Numbered from the stretch's first letter, positions 8,244-16,179 are shown. The stretch: DNA of 37,918 bases from Xanthobacteraceae bacterium (GCA_019241285.1 JAFAXD010000061.1:1-37918); one strand, 5' to 3'. Made by a program: numbers and translations. Notes: generated by a model not told the origin, from the sequence alone.

Positions 8244-8268
8244 GGAACAAGCCGTCTGCTGTGTCGTT
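8244..8268 (+). promoter_or_regulatory. EcfG-type promoter for the RlpA-like gene
   Basis: GGAAC (8244-8248), 16 bases, CGTT (8265-8268). It is divergent from the csbD promoter, with the two -35 elements only about 31 bases apart. The -10 element ends 35 bases before the ATG at 8304. Both motifs match the consensus exactly. Confidence 0.78.
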
Positions 8269-8303
8269 GATCCGTCAATGGGGCTCCATTTTGGGTGGCA
8301 TGC

Positions 8304-8699
8304 ATGCAGCAAGGCATGTGGAGATTCGCGCTCATGTGCGCGGTCGCGGGATTTGCGGCACCGAGTGAAGCAGGCCAGGATAATCAGGGCCGAGCGAAGG
8401 AGGCACGGCACAGCCTCACGGGCGTCGCATCGATTTACGACCATACATCGGGCTCACATACCGCCAGCGGGGAACGCTTACATGAATCCGCATTGACCGG
8501 CGCCCATCCGTCACTCCCCTTCGGCACAGTCGTCGAGGTGAGCAACAAATACAATGGGCGCAAAGTGCTGGTGCGGATCAATGACCGCGGCCCCTTCGTA
8601 CGCGGTCGTGTCATCGACCTGACCCCTGCAGCAGCGGGCGCGCTGCAGTTCCATGGAACGACCGAAGTTTCGCTCCGGGTGGTCGGTAATCATGAATAG
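8304..8699 (+). CDS. RlpA-like double-psi beta-barrel protein, secreted
   Basis: 131 residues: a short signal peptide (hydrophobic about 6-20, ending PSEAG), then one RlpA-type double-psi beta-barrel domain (roughly 37-115). Family motifs seen are GVASIYD, TASGE, LTGAH, LPFGTVVEV, NDRGPFV and RVIDLT. RlpA proteins are septal lytic transglycosylases acting on peptidoglycan, but this one lacks the C-terminal SPOR domain that directs RlpA to the septum. The Glu of TASGE, the His of GAH and the Asp of NDRGP are kept, so catalysis is plausible. I chose ATG 8304; a GTG at 8295 is the longest start. The EcfG-type promoter upstream suggests a stress-induced cell-wall role. Confidence 0.85.
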   Translation: MQQGMWRFALMCAVAGFAAPSEAGQDNQGRAKEARHSLTGVASIYDHTSGSHTASGERLHESALTGAHPSLPFGTVVEVSNKYNGRKVLVRINDRGPFVRGRVIDLTPAAAGALQFHGTTEVSLRVVGNHE

Positions 8700-8875
8700 G
8701 TGTGCTTTGTCAGCTCGCCGAAATATTGCGGCAGCCACAACAGGATTCCGAGCGCAGCCCAGATGGCGGCACCGAGAAAGAACGGCCGGAAGCCATACGA
8801 GAACAGTGCCGGCCCGGCATAGTCGCGCCGGCGCCGCAGCGCTGCTGGAATGCTTGCCTGTTGGTAGCCATTCAG
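8690..8875 (-). pseudogene. nnrS remnant (N-terminal fragment)
   Basis: Read on the minus strand, 8690-8875 gives about 60 residues containing RRRRDYAGPALFSYGFRPFF, an Ala/Leu-rich helix and LLWLPQYFGEL before a stop (TGA at 8692-8690). The SYGFRPFFL motif and the following helix are characteristic of the first membrane segment of NnrS, a haem- and copper-containing membrane protein of about 400 residues linked to nitric oxide metabolism. No in-frame ATG is visible, and the sequence ends just before the expected metal-binding histidines, running 10 bases into the end of the RlpA-like gene. It looks like a deletion relic. The remaining 8876-9090 shows no recognisable coding content. Confidence 0.65.
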
Positions 8876-9090
8876 ATCGGCCCTGACGCGGTTGCATGTT
8901 GGAAATCGCGTTCACCACATGTGCCAAGTCGCTGCCGCTCGGCGCAGTTCCGCTGGTGTTCCGACGGCAATGTCGAAAGGAAGCCCCGCCACTGGGGCAT
9001 GTTGGCAACAACAGGATTGCCCGTCTCGGCATGCGGGACATTGCGCTGGATCAAACCGTCCAGATCCCTTGGCCGAATGGGTCCGCGTGA

Positions 9091-10173
9091 TCAGAAGCCC
9101 TCGGTTGCGGAGCCCTTGAATGGAACCAGCGACGGCCACGCACGGCGTAGCGCGTCCAGCCCATCGCGTCGGATCTGACTCAGCCGCTTGAGCCAAGCCG
9201 GAAGGCGCGTGCTTGATGTCACTTGGGCGAGCGCCCGCAGGGGATCCCGGCGCAGGAGGGGCGCTTCGATCCAGTGATAGGACGCGAATGCCACGACAAC
9301 AATCAGTACAAGAGCTGGGAACCGTCCGATGTGGAACGACTTTGCCACCGCGAATAGCGGGATATGCCACAGATAAAGCGAGTATGACGCGTCGCCGAGG
9401 CGCACGATCGGTTTCGGAAAGACGATGATCCCGCGCCGCTCCCAGCCGACGTATGCATAAAGGCAAAAGGCTGCGCCTGCACCGAACGTCAGGAGGCGGG
9501 ACACCGGTGCGATCGTGGCGATTTGCACGAACCAGTACTCGCCTGCGCCGAACAGCAACAGACCGATGATCCAGGCGCTGAGCTCGTAACGAATGAGATT
9601 GCGCGCGTTCAACCAGGCGACGCCACACCCAAGTGCGAATTCGAGCGACTGCGCATTGACGGGGAATGTACCATTCGGACCGGTCACGATGACCAGAACA
9701 ACCTGCGCCACGATCCAGATAGCGAGTGTGCGATAAAATCGCTCGGGAGGGCTGACGAGCAGCACGAAGGCGACGGACGCGTAGAAATAAAGTTCAAACA
9801 CCAGCGTCCATGCTTGAGGCAGGTGGCAATTGTCGGTTGTTGTCAGAAGAACGTAGTCGAGTGCCGGTTCATGGCAGCTCATCCACGGTGCCCAGCTGAT
9901 GCCATACACACTCATCAGCACGGAAAAGCCCAGCACGATCCAATAGAGCGGAAAAATGCGCCACCAGCGGCGCACCAGGAAATGCAGGGCGCCGGTTCGC
10001 GGGCGCGCCGCGACCTGGCACATGATGAAGCCGGAAATGACGAAAAAGATATCGACGCCCGACACACCGAGCGTCGCGAACGCGCCAGGCACATACATCA
10101 GGCTGCCGAAATGCGGAATGACGACGAGCGACGCCGCGAGTGCGCGCAGTCCTTGCACGTTCTTGTACAGCAT
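9091..10173 (-). CDS. Acyltransferase 3 family integral membrane protein (OafA-like)
   Basis: 360 residues with about ten hydrophobic helices. It opens with NVQGLRALAASLVVIPHFG, the hallmark of acyltransferase 3, in which the His is catalytic. A second signature is VSGVDIFFVISGFIM, followed by the arginine-rich RRWWRIFPLYW. These enzymes transfer acetyl or other acyl groups from the cytoplasm to sugars of O-antigen, exopolysaccharide, Nod factors or peptidoglycan. No polysaccharide genes are adjacent, so the acceptor is unknown. The ATG at 10173 follows a G-rich stretch that can serve as ribosome site; a TTG at 10185 would add four residues. Confidence 0.88.
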   Translation of the reverse strand: MLYKNVQGLRALAASLVVIPHFGSLMYVPGAFATLGVSGVDIFFVISGFIMCQVAARPRTGALHFLVRRWWRIFPLYWIVLGFSVLMSVYGISWAPWMSCHEPALDYVLLTTTDNCHLPQAWTLVFELYFYASVAFVLLVSPPERFYRTLAIWIVAQVVLVIVTGPNGTFPVNAQSLEFALGCGVAWLNARNLIRYELSAWIIGLLLFGAGEYWFVQIATIAPVSRLLTFGAGAAFCLYAYVGWERRGIIVFPKPIVRLGDASYSLYLWHIPLFAVAKSFHIGRFPALVLIVVVAFASYHWIEAPLLRRDPLRALAQVTSSTRLPAWLKRLSQIRRDGLDALRRAWPSLVPFKGSATEGF

Positions 10174-10361
10174 CCCCCGCCCCAATTGGGCTGCCCGGCC
10201 TCGAGCTGTCAGGCGACAGCGCAGACCTCAGGCAACCACCCCGTCCGCGGACCGTGGAGCATCATTGTGTCTTTATCGCGCCAATGAGCCACCCACAGGC
10301 CATTGATATTGAAGGCCTTTACGGCAGCCGACGCCAATGCGCGGGAAGATCCGAGCACAGG

Positions 10362-11948
10362 CTACGGGTCAATGAGGACGCCAGGATTGAACAGCCCCTG
10401 CGGGTCCAGGGCCTTCTTCGCCGCGCGTAACGCCGCGGCGAAGAGCGGCGGGCGTTGCCGGTCGTACCACGGCCGATGATCACGCCCGACCGCGTGGTGG
10501 TGGGTCACGGTGCCGCCATTCGCAATCACGGCATCGAGCGCCGCGCTTTTGATGGCGCGCCATTGCGCATCGAGCTTGCCCGGTTCGCCGAGCGCGTGGA
10601 ACGTAAAATAGGGCGCGGGCCCGTCCGGATAGACGTGCGTGAAGCGGCAGGTGACCTCGCCCTTGCGGCCGGTTGCAGCAAGGATCGCCTCGGCGGTCGC
10701 GGTCTTGATGGCGTCGTGAAAACCTTCAAAGCGGTCCCACGTGATCGACGTCTCGAACGTATCATTGATCACGCCGCGCAGGATCAGCCGTTCCATGGCG
10801 TAGGGCATGCGAATGAAGGCATTGCGCCACACGCCGGCGGCACCCTCCCGGTGCGATTCGGCGCCGGTTGTCTCGGCCATCCCGCCGTGATCAGCACAGC
10901 ATTCACGTGCCCGCTTCATCCACGGAGCGACATCGTGGTCAGCCGATTCGAAGGCCAGCACCATGATGGCGACCGAGCCGTCCGCCGCGCCTGTGTTGTA
11001 GGCCTCGATCGGATCGAGGATACGGCAGTTCGAAGGGTAGAGGCCGGCCTGAGAGATGGCGCGCACTGCGCGCGCCGCGGAGAAGAAATCGTTGAAGCGC
11101 ACGGCGCCGCCGTCGCGAAATGTCGGGCGGTCCTGCAGGCGCATCCACGCTTGCGTGATGACGCCAAGAATTCCTTCCGAACCGATCATCATGCGGTCCG
11201 GACTGGGGCCTGCGCCGGACCCCGGCAGGCGGCGGCTTTCGATCGCGCCTCGCGGCGTGACCGTCCGCAGCGATTCAACAAAATCGTCAATGTGTGTATA
11301 GAGCGTCGCAAAGTGCCCACCGCCGCGCGTCGCGATCCAGCCGCCGAGCGTCGAAAACTCGAAGCTCTGCGGGAAATGACGCAGCGTGAGACCGTGCGGG
11401 CGAAGCTGCGCTTCGAGCGCGGGGCCGTATGTGCCGCCCTCGATCAATGCCGCGCGCGAGGTTTTGTCCAGTTCCTTCACTTTGTCCATGCGGCGCAAGT
11501 CGATGGTGACCGCGCCGCGATGGCCGTCGCGCTTGGGTTCAACACCGCCGACCACGCTCGACCCGCCGCCGAACGGGGTCATGGTTGCGTCCTCGCCTCC
11601 GGCCCAATCGAGCACGGCGATGAGCTCCGCTTCGTCGCCCGGATAGGCGACCACATCGGGTGCGGCTGCATAGTCGCGCGCCAGGCCGCGGCAGAGCTCG
11701 GGGTAGGATTTGCCGTAGGTGTGAGCGACGCGATCGTAATGGTCGCTGGTACAGAAGGGGAGCGAGGCAGGCGCCGTGACGCGTGGCGCTGCGAGCTTGA
11801 TCTCATCAAGGGGCGGCGCGCTCGTGCTTTGCTTGAGCTCCGTGCCAAAGCGGGCTTGCGCCCGGGCCAGCACGAAGGCCTCTTCTTCCGCTGACAGGCC
11901 TTCGCCCTCGCGACCCCAACCGAAGTGCTTCAACCGCGCTGCTGACAT
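10362..11948 (-). CDS. FAD-binding oxidase, alkyldihydroxyacetonephosphate synthase-like
   Basis: 528 residues of the VAO/PCMH flavoprotein superfamily. The FAD-binding loop is PFGGGSSVVGG in the N-terminal half, followed by the second FAD segment (FSTLGGWIATRGGG) and IGSEGILGVIT. The C-terminal THHHAVGRDHRPWY is the three-histidine active-site motif seen in alkylglycerone-phosphate synthase, and the chain ends with the usual DPQGLFNPGVL. The eukaryotic enzyme exchanges an acyl for an alkyl chain to make ether lipids; bacterial relatives are mostly uncharacterised and may oxidise 2-hydroxy acids instead. The ATG has a gggag site five bases upstream. It is monocistronic as far as can be seen. 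Confidence 0.87.
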   Translation of the reverse strand: MSAARLKHFGWGREGEGLSAEEEAFVLARAQARFGTELKQSTSAPPLDEIKLAAPRVTAPASLPFCTSDHYDRVAHTYGKSYPELCRGLARDYAAAPDVVAYPGDEAELIAVLDWAGGEDATMTPFGGGSSVVGGVEPKRDGHRGAVTIDLRRMDKVKELDKTSRAALIEGGTYGPALEAQLRPHGLTLRHFPQSFEFSTLGGWIATRGGGHFATLYTHIDDFVESLRTVTPRGAIESRRLPGSGAGPSPDRMMIGSEGILGVITQAWMRLQDRPTFRDGGAVRFNDFFSAARAVRAISQAGLYPSNCRILDPIEAYNTGAADGSVAIMVLAFESADHDVAPWMKRARECCADHGGMAETTGAESHREGAAGVWRNAFIRMPYAMERLILRGVINDTFETSITWDRFEGFHDAIKTATAEAILAATGRKGEVTCRFTHVYPDGPAPYFTFHALGEPGKLDAQWRAIKSAALDAVIANGGTVTHHHAVGRDHRPWYDRQRPPLFAAALRAAKKALDPQGLFNPGVLIDP

Positions 11949-12063
11949 TTGTTCTCCCGACGTTTCCGCGGTTCGACAATATCAGGTTTGCGGAAACGGA
12001 CGGCAGCCGCTTGTGCCGGCGAGCACGGGCAATCAACGTTCGTTCGACCGATGATGGTCGGGC

Positions 12064-12303
12064 TCAGCCGACCGCCATCTTGCGAGCGCGCGTTCGGGCC
12101 AGCTTTGCCTGGCGCGGGGACTTACGACTGCCGTCCTGCTTTGCGGTTGTTCGTTTCACGCGGGGCATGGAGGCCATAGAGGCCATGAGTAGTTCCCGTT
12201 CGGCCGCCAGCCAGTGTGCGCCCGCTTCTCCCTCGGGCCGTCCGAGCGCGTCCCAAATCTCGTAGGCGCGCTGGCGTATGCGTGTCTCCAAAGCCTGGTC
12301 CAT
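12064..12303 (-). CDS. DUF2934 domain protein
   Basis: 79 residues. Residues 5-40 match DUF2934: IRQRAYEIWDALGRPEGEAG followed by HWLAAEREL. The remainder is a basic tail rich in Arg, Lys and Ala (ending ARTRARKMAVG), which could contact nucleic acid, though that is speculation. The ATG at 12303 is preceded by a gggagg site; starting twelve codons earlier (12339) is less likely. DUF2934 proteins are abundant in soil rhizobia, and their function is not known. It lies near DUF6894 and other small stress-type genes. Confidence 0.85.
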   Translation of the reverse strand: MDQALETRIRQRAYEIWDALGRPEGEAGAHWLAAERELLMASMASMPRVKRTTAKQDGSRKSPRQAKLARTRARKMAVG

Positions 12304-12384
12304 GGCCGTGCCTCCCATCAATGGCGAGGCTCGATCCATTAGCCGGTTATGGTTAGCGAAAGGTTGATGAGCGCTTCGAGGGAC

Positions 12385-12900
12385 CTATAAGTACTGCCCG
12401 CCATTCGCCCAGATCGCAAACCTGAAGAAATGTTTCAGCTGGTCGCGGTGGCGCCGGTGCATGGACTGGGTTTCGATGAATGTGGCCAGGATCGATCTGG
12501 CCAAGGTCGCATCGTAGCCTTTGCGTTCCAGGCGCGCCACGCGGGCGGTCTGTTCAAAGATATGCTTGTCGCCTCGGTCCAATAGAGCTTCGGCTTCAGT
12601 CAGTTCCTGGCGGACAATGTCGTTGATCAGACCAGAAACCCCAGCGGACTTAACCTCGCTTGGGCGGATGTTCAAAGCCTCGGTGAACGGCAGGTCGAGG
12701 ACGACCCGGCCAAGAACATCCCGGACCTCGAAGCGGGCGTGACCGGGACTGCAGCCGCCGCGACAAGACTCCGCCCATAGGTCGATGGCCGTCCGGTGCG
12801 CCTCCAGGTATGCGGTCTCGAAGTCGGGCAGGTCGATGCCAACATCGTCCTGCTCGAGGGCACCGTCCTCATCGCGCAAATCAAAGAAGAACAGGGGCAT
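12385..12900 (-). CDS. DUF6894-type small protein
   Basis: 171 residues starting MPLFFFDLRDEDGALEQDDV, the characteristic opening of a Bradyrhizobiaceae family (DUF6894) with one beta-rich domain of about 70 residues. That domain ends with a strand VRDVLGRVVLDLPF. The C-terminal 100 residues are helical and charged (LTEAEALLDRGDKHIFEQTA and following), longer than most members, and not recognised. I chose the ATG at 12900; ten more codons upstream are open but lack the family pattern. A possible EcfG-like promoter (GGAAC-N17-GGTT) lies about 120 bases upstream. The function is unknown. Confidence 0.8.
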   Translation of the reverse strand: MPLFFFDLRDEDGALEQDDVGIDLPDFETAYLEAHRTAIDLWAESCRGGCSPGHARFEVRDVLGRVVLDLPFTEALNIRPSEVKSAGVSGLINDIVRQELTEAEALLDRGDKHIFEQTARVARLERKGYDATLARSILATFIETQSMHRRHRDQLKHFFRFAIWANGGQYL

Positions 12901-13020
12901 GGCAGGTCGCTCACCCGACCAGTCTAGCACTTATCGAAATCGTGCGCAGCCATTGGCTCCGCCGCTCGTATCCAGCCAGACACGGGGCTTGGCGTGGAGG
13001 AAATGGCCGGATGCCTCGTC

Positions 13021-13046
13021 AACCCGCGGCAAGTCGGACTAGTTCC
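13021..13046 (-). promoter_or_regulatory. Possible EcfG-like promoter upstream of the DUF6894 gene
   Basis: Minus-strand GGAAC (13046-13042) and GGTT (13024-13021) are 17 bases apart. The -10 differs from CGTT at one base and the predicted leader is about 110 bases, longer than for the other candidates. It is therefore weaker evidence. Nothing else was recognised in 12901-13190. Confidence 0.4.
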
Positions 13047-13190
13047 GGTGGCTGTTTGACCCAGGTCAACCCAAAGACGCGGCGTCCGCTCAACAATATC
13101 AGATCGCAAGTGCGAAGGCGGAAGCTGCCGTCGGGCAGGGAACCGATAAATTGGCTACGGTTTATTACGAGACAGTTGCGGGTGATCAAC

Positions 13191-13349
13191 ATGCGCACGC
13201 GAGCCCAGTGGTACAAGGCCAAAGCCGAGCAATGCTCGGAGCGCGCCAAGGCTGCGCCTGACCCAGAGACCAAGCGAATTTATGAAAACATGGCGCAGGA
13301 GTGGGTCGACCTCGCCAAGCGTGCGCAACAGGCGGGTGATGGCGCTTAG
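13191..13349 (+). CDS. Small charged helical protein (hypothetical)
   Basis: 52 residues starting MRTRAQWYKAKAEQCSERAK and ending ALA-rich after YENMAQEWVDLAKRAQQAG. It is helical and highly charged with no membrane segment. Short proteins of this pattern (WYKAKAEECxxRAK...YExMAxEWxxLA) are common in Bradyrhizobium-like genomes and have no assigned function. The long reading frame reaching back to 12810 has no family-like sequence, so the ATG at 13191 is taken as the start. A GGAAC at 13139 with a poorly spaced GGTT lies upstream and is not a convincing promoter. Confidence 0.7.
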   Translation: MRTRAQWYKAKAEQCSERAKAAPDPETKRIYENMAQEWVDLAKRAQQAGDGA

Positions 13350-13459
13350 CATAAACGCGTCGCCAGCCGGGCTTTTAGGAAACGGGTAACCGCAAATTCA
13401 ATCACCACTGGATACCATTCGGCAAAGATGAGACCGTTGGTCATCGGGGGGACTTGCTC

Positions 13460-13579
13460 ATGACCGACATCGGCTGGACCATCATAATTGCTAGCGTTGT
13501 TGTTTGTTTCGTCTTTCTGCTGCGCGAGCTGGTTCACGTCGACCAGTGTCGTGAAGTACGCGAACAGAAATCAGGCTGA
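13460..13579 (+). CDS. Small single-pass membrane protein (hypothetical)
   Basis: 39 residues: MTDIGWTIIIASVVVCFVFL forms one transmembrane helix, followed by a short charged tail (RELVHVDQCREVREQKSG). It has a good ribosome site (ggggga, about 8 bases upstream) and an ATG start, and its stop falls before the next small gene. No homologue is recognised. Small one-helix proteins like this are often stress-induced envelope factors, but this is only a possibility. Confidence 0.5.
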   Translation: MTDIGWTIIIASVVVCFVFLLRELVHVDQCREVREQKSG

Positions 13580-13733
13580 TCCCCTCTATTCGAGCGTTGT
13601 GCGGAGACCGCCGCTCACCAGTCGAGGAACTCTTCGCAATCCGGAGGATTGTGCACGCGAGCGCTGAGCTCAAGCTGCGGCGGCGCCCCACAAGCGCGCC
13701 GGCCGCGGTAGGCACTGCTCCGGAGTAAGCGAC

Positions 13734-13934
13734 GTGAGTATGGACGAGCGATTTGCCCGCGCGCTCGGCGCGGGCGTGCTCGAATGCTGGGGCCAGCTGC
13801 CCCAGGACATCCAGCACGCCATCTTCGAAGCGGCTGTGCTCGCCGGTCATCACGACGAGCGGGACGAAGCTCTGCGCGAGCAGCTCGCGGTTTTCCTGCA
13901 CGACAACCATCCTCGCACCATAACGCACACGTGA
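13734..13934 (+). CDS. Small soluble protein coupled to the YihY gene (hypothetical)
   Basis: 66 residues from a GTG with a cggag site eight bases upstream (or 64 from the ATG at 13740). The sequence is acidic and helical, including FARALGAGVLECWGQLPQDI, EAAVLAGHHDERDEALREQL and AVFLHDNHP. Its stop codon overlaps the GTG start of the YihY gene (GTGA), so the two are translationally coupled. The pattern resembles a short uncharacterised family in Bradyrhizobium-like genomes. The function is unknown. Confidence 0.7.
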   Translation: MSMDERFARALGAGVLECWGQLPQDIQHAIFEAAVLAGHHDERDEALREQLAVFLHDNHPRTITHT

Positions 13935-14983
13935 GCACGGCCGCCGCAGAACCCAAGAACCGCCGAACGCCGCTCTGGCTGGCCCTGACAGCGGGTGCGG
14001 TTGCGGGCGCCTTCTCACGATCAAGCGTTCAGCCGTCACGTTCACATGCGTCCGGACCAGGGCGTTTGCGCGAGCGAGAACCCGAGCGCATCACGCGGCC
14101 TGTCTCCGGTGCCGCCAAAGATCCGAGCGAGGTCTCGCCGCGAGGCTGGAGGGTGATCCTCACGTCGCTGTGGCGGAGTTTCAACAAAGACCGTGTCCTC
14201 GCGCTCGCGGCAGGCGTCGCGTTCTACGCCATCCTGGCAATCTTCCCGGCGCTGGCCGCTATGGTCGCGCTCTACGGCCTGTTTGCCGATCCGACCACCA
14301 TCGCCGCCCACCTGGACACGATGAGCGGCGTGGTCCCGGGCGGCGGGATAGACGTGCTGCGCGACCAGCTCACGCACGTATCGTCCGCCGGCCAAAGCAC
14401 ACTTGGAATAACGTTTTTGATCGGACTTGCCGTCTCACTCTGGAGCGCGAACTCGGGAATGAAGGCTTTGTTCGATACCCTCAATCTCGTGTTCAAGGAG
14501 GAAGAGAAGCGCGGGTTCATCATGCTGAACGCGATCTCGCTCGCCTTTACGGTGGGGATGATCGTGTTTGCCCTCCTGGCGCTAGGGGCCATCGTGGTCG
14601 TGCCGGTCGCATTCAGCTTCTTCGGCCTGCAGGGCATCGCCGACACACTCATCTCCTACCTGCGCTGGCCGGTTTTGCTCGTCATCGTCGGCCTGATGCT
14701 GTCGGTAATCTATCGTTTTGGGCCGAGCCGTGAGGAGCCGCAGTGGCATTGGATCACGCTGGGGAGTGTGTGCGGCTCGCTGCTATGGCTCGCGGCCTCG
14801 GTGCTGTTCTCGTGGTACGCGGGCAACTTCGGCAGCTACAACAAAACCTATGGCACACTGGGTGCGGCGATCGGCTTCATGGTCTGGATCTGGATCTCGG
14901 TGATCACGGTGCTGCTCGGGGCGGAGCTCGACGCGCAGGGGGAGCAGAAGGCCGGAGCGCGGCAGCATACGTCGGGGCCCTGA
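13931..14983 (+). CDS. YihY/BrkB family inner-membrane protein
   Basis: 350 residues with a basic N-terminal region of about 95 residues, then about six membrane helices. Family motifs are RVLALAAGVAFYAILAIFPA near the first helix, VSLWSANSGMKALFDTLN, and the late helix pair TYGTLGAAIGFMVWIWIS and LLGAELDAQ. The family was once called ribonuclease BN, which is wrong; its function in the membrane is still unclear. I chose the GTG at 13931, which overlaps the preceding stop and gives a sensible N-terminus. The in-frame sequence back to 13784 overlaps the small upstream gene. Confidence 0.9.
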   Translation: MSTAAAEPKNRRTPLWLALTAGAVAGAFSRSSVQPSRSHASGPGRLREREPERITRPVSGAAKDPSEVSPRGWRVILTSLWRSFNKDRVLALAAGVAFYAILAIFPALAAMVALYGLFADPTTIAAHLDTMSGVVPGGGIDVLRDQLTHVSSAGQSTLGITFLIGLAVSLWSANSGMKALFDTLNLVFKEEEKRGFIMLNAISLAFTVGMIVFALLALGAIVVVPVAFSFFGLQGIADTLISYLRWPVLLVIVGLMLSVIYRFGPSREEPQWHWITLGSVCGSLLWLAASVLFSWYAGNFGSYNKTYGTLGAAIGFMVWIWISVITVLLGAELDAQGEQKAGARQHTSGP

Positions 14984-15082
14984 CGGCGGCCCGCTGCTTA
15001 CCTGCAAACACGCGATCAGCTTATCGCAACGCGACCGCAGGTTGGCGGTCCCGGTTTGCAACCAGCCTCGCACACCTGTCCA

Positions 15083-15107
15083 GGAACTAATGACTGCGAT
15101 GCTGGTT
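15083..15107 (+). promoter_or_regulatory. EcfG-type promoter for the four-gene stress operon
   Basis: GGAAC (15083-15087), 16 bases, GGTT (15104-15107); the -10 differs by one base from CGTT. It ends 26 bases before the ATG at 15134 and sits in the gap after the YihY gene. Location and spacing match the other candidates here. Confidence 0.65.
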
Positions 15108-15133
15108 CTTTCTGCGTGGAGGACAGCACAGCA

Positions 15134-15730
15134 ATGGACGCGCATCAGACACCGCACAACACTCAGTCATCTGCGAATTCGCCATCTGGCGGCAGCAGCT
15201 TCACCGACAAAGCCAATGAGGCCGCTCGCAAGGCCGGCGAGACAGCCCAGCAGGCGCAAAATCAGGCCAGAGAAGCCATATCCAATCTGTCATCGCATGC
15301 GGCGGGCACCGTGAAAGAGCTCTTGAACAATCAGGTCAATACGGGTGCCGACTTCGTCAGCGATATCGCGCATTCAATTCATTGTGCGGCCGATGACCTT
15401 AATCACACCGCGCCGCAACTGGGAGAGTTTGCGCACGAGGCCGCGCGCCAGGTCGATGCGTTCGCGACCCGGATGCGGGAAAAGCCGGCCGACGAGCTTT
15501 TCGCGGATGCGTCAGACTTTGCCCGTCGTCAGCCCGCCATTGTGTTTGGTGCTGCTGCGGTGCTCGGTTTTGCGATGTTCCGCGTCTTCAAGGTCGGCGC
15601 CCAGACATCGTACGAATCCTCTTATGGACACTCCTCTCCTGGCCATTCCTCTTCCGGACCTGGGCAATTTGCGCAGCCGGGGAACTGGCCGCAGAGCGGG
15701 GGCTCGGATGAGGTTTGGCGAAACCAGTAG
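15134..15730 (+). CDS. Nutrient-deprivation-induced-type membrane-anchored protein
   Basis: 198 residues. An N-terminal helical LEA-like stretch (24-60, FTDKANEAARKAGETAQQAQ...) is followed by an amphipathic region (70-130) and a single hydrophobic helix (134-150, PAIVFGAAAVLGFAMFR). The tail is rich in Ser, Gly and Pro. The motif RRQP before the helix is shared in form with the two later genes of the operon. It resembles the rhizobial 'nutrient deprivation-induced' proteins, whose role is not established. The ATG at 15134 has a ggagg site; the longer frame from 15056 starts ahead of the promoter motif. First gene of a four-gene operon with a stress-type promoter. Confidence 0.75.
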   Translation: MDAHQTPHNTQSSANSPSGGSSFTDKANEAARKAGETAQQAQNQAREAISNLSSHAAGTVKELLNNQVNTGADFVSDIAHSIHCAADDLNHTAPQLGEFAHEAARQVDAFATRMREKPADELFADASDFARRQPAIVFGAAAVLGFAMFRVFKVGAQTSYESSYGHSSPGHSSSGPGQFAQPGNWPQSGGSDEVWRNQ

Positions 15731-15783
15731 TTTGGCGTGACGGGGTAAGCCCGCCTCCTGCTGCAGAAGGAATTTGGTTGCAA

Positions 15784-16179
15784 ATGACCTCCGAGGCATT
15801 GGGAAAAACCGGACTGGCACGCTCGCTGGCAGATGTCCTCGGGGACATCTCCGAGCTGTTGGCCAAACAAATTCAACTGGCCAAATTCGAGGTCATGGCC
15901 AACATCGGCCGCGGCGTGCGCGCCGCCGTCTGGGCCGGGGCAGCAGCCTTCTTGTTGCTGCTTGCGGCCATTCTGGTGGTTGAAGCGCTGGTACTGGGAA
16001 TTGCGAGCGCAGGTATCGCGCTGCACTGGGCCTGTCTCCTGGTTGCGGCGCTTTTGGTGATCATTGGCGGAGCGTTGCTGATGTACGCGCGTTCGGCAGG
16101 AGCCAACGCCCTAGTCCCGGAACGCAGCCTCAGACAAGTGAACAGAGATATCAGCATCGCGAAGGAGCAGCTGAAATGA
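15784..16179 (+). CDS. Phage holin superfamily III (PF07332-type) membrane protein
   Basis: 131 residues. An N-terminal amphipathic helix (SLADVLGDISELLAKQIQLA) is followed by two long membrane helices (about 42-70 and 78-98), joined by a short turn, and a charged C-terminal tail. This is the pattern of the Phage_holin_3_6 family, which in spite of the name is usually chromosomal and found with DUF3618 proteins. The start ATG at 15784 is the first with a plausible site (agaagg). The stop overlaps the next start (ATGA), so translation is coupled. No lysis genes are present, so a phage role is unlikely. Confidence 0.85.
   Translation: MTSEALGKTGLARSLADVLGDISELLAKQIQLAKFEVMANIGRGVRAAVWAGAAAFLLLLAAILVVEALVLGIASAGIALHWACLLVAALLVIIGGALLMYARSAGANALVPERSLRQVNRDISIAKEQLK

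Noticed and set aside
8876-9090. Possible further broken gene between the nnrS remnant and the acyltransferase
   Set aside because: All six frames were read; none shows a recognisable family.
10455-11894. 479-codon plus-strand frame opposite the FAD oxidase
   Set aside because: The minus-strand oxidase has all FAD and His motifs; the plus frame is an Arg/Ala/Gly-rich shadow.
13139-13162. GGAAC-N15-GGTT upstream of the 52-residue gene
   Set aside because: Spacing of 15 and a mismatched -10 fall outside the usual pattern.
15784-16179. Holin-like gene as evidence for a prophage
   Set aside because: This family is chromosomal in rhizobia and no other phage genes (terminase, capsid, integrase, lysin) are in the window.
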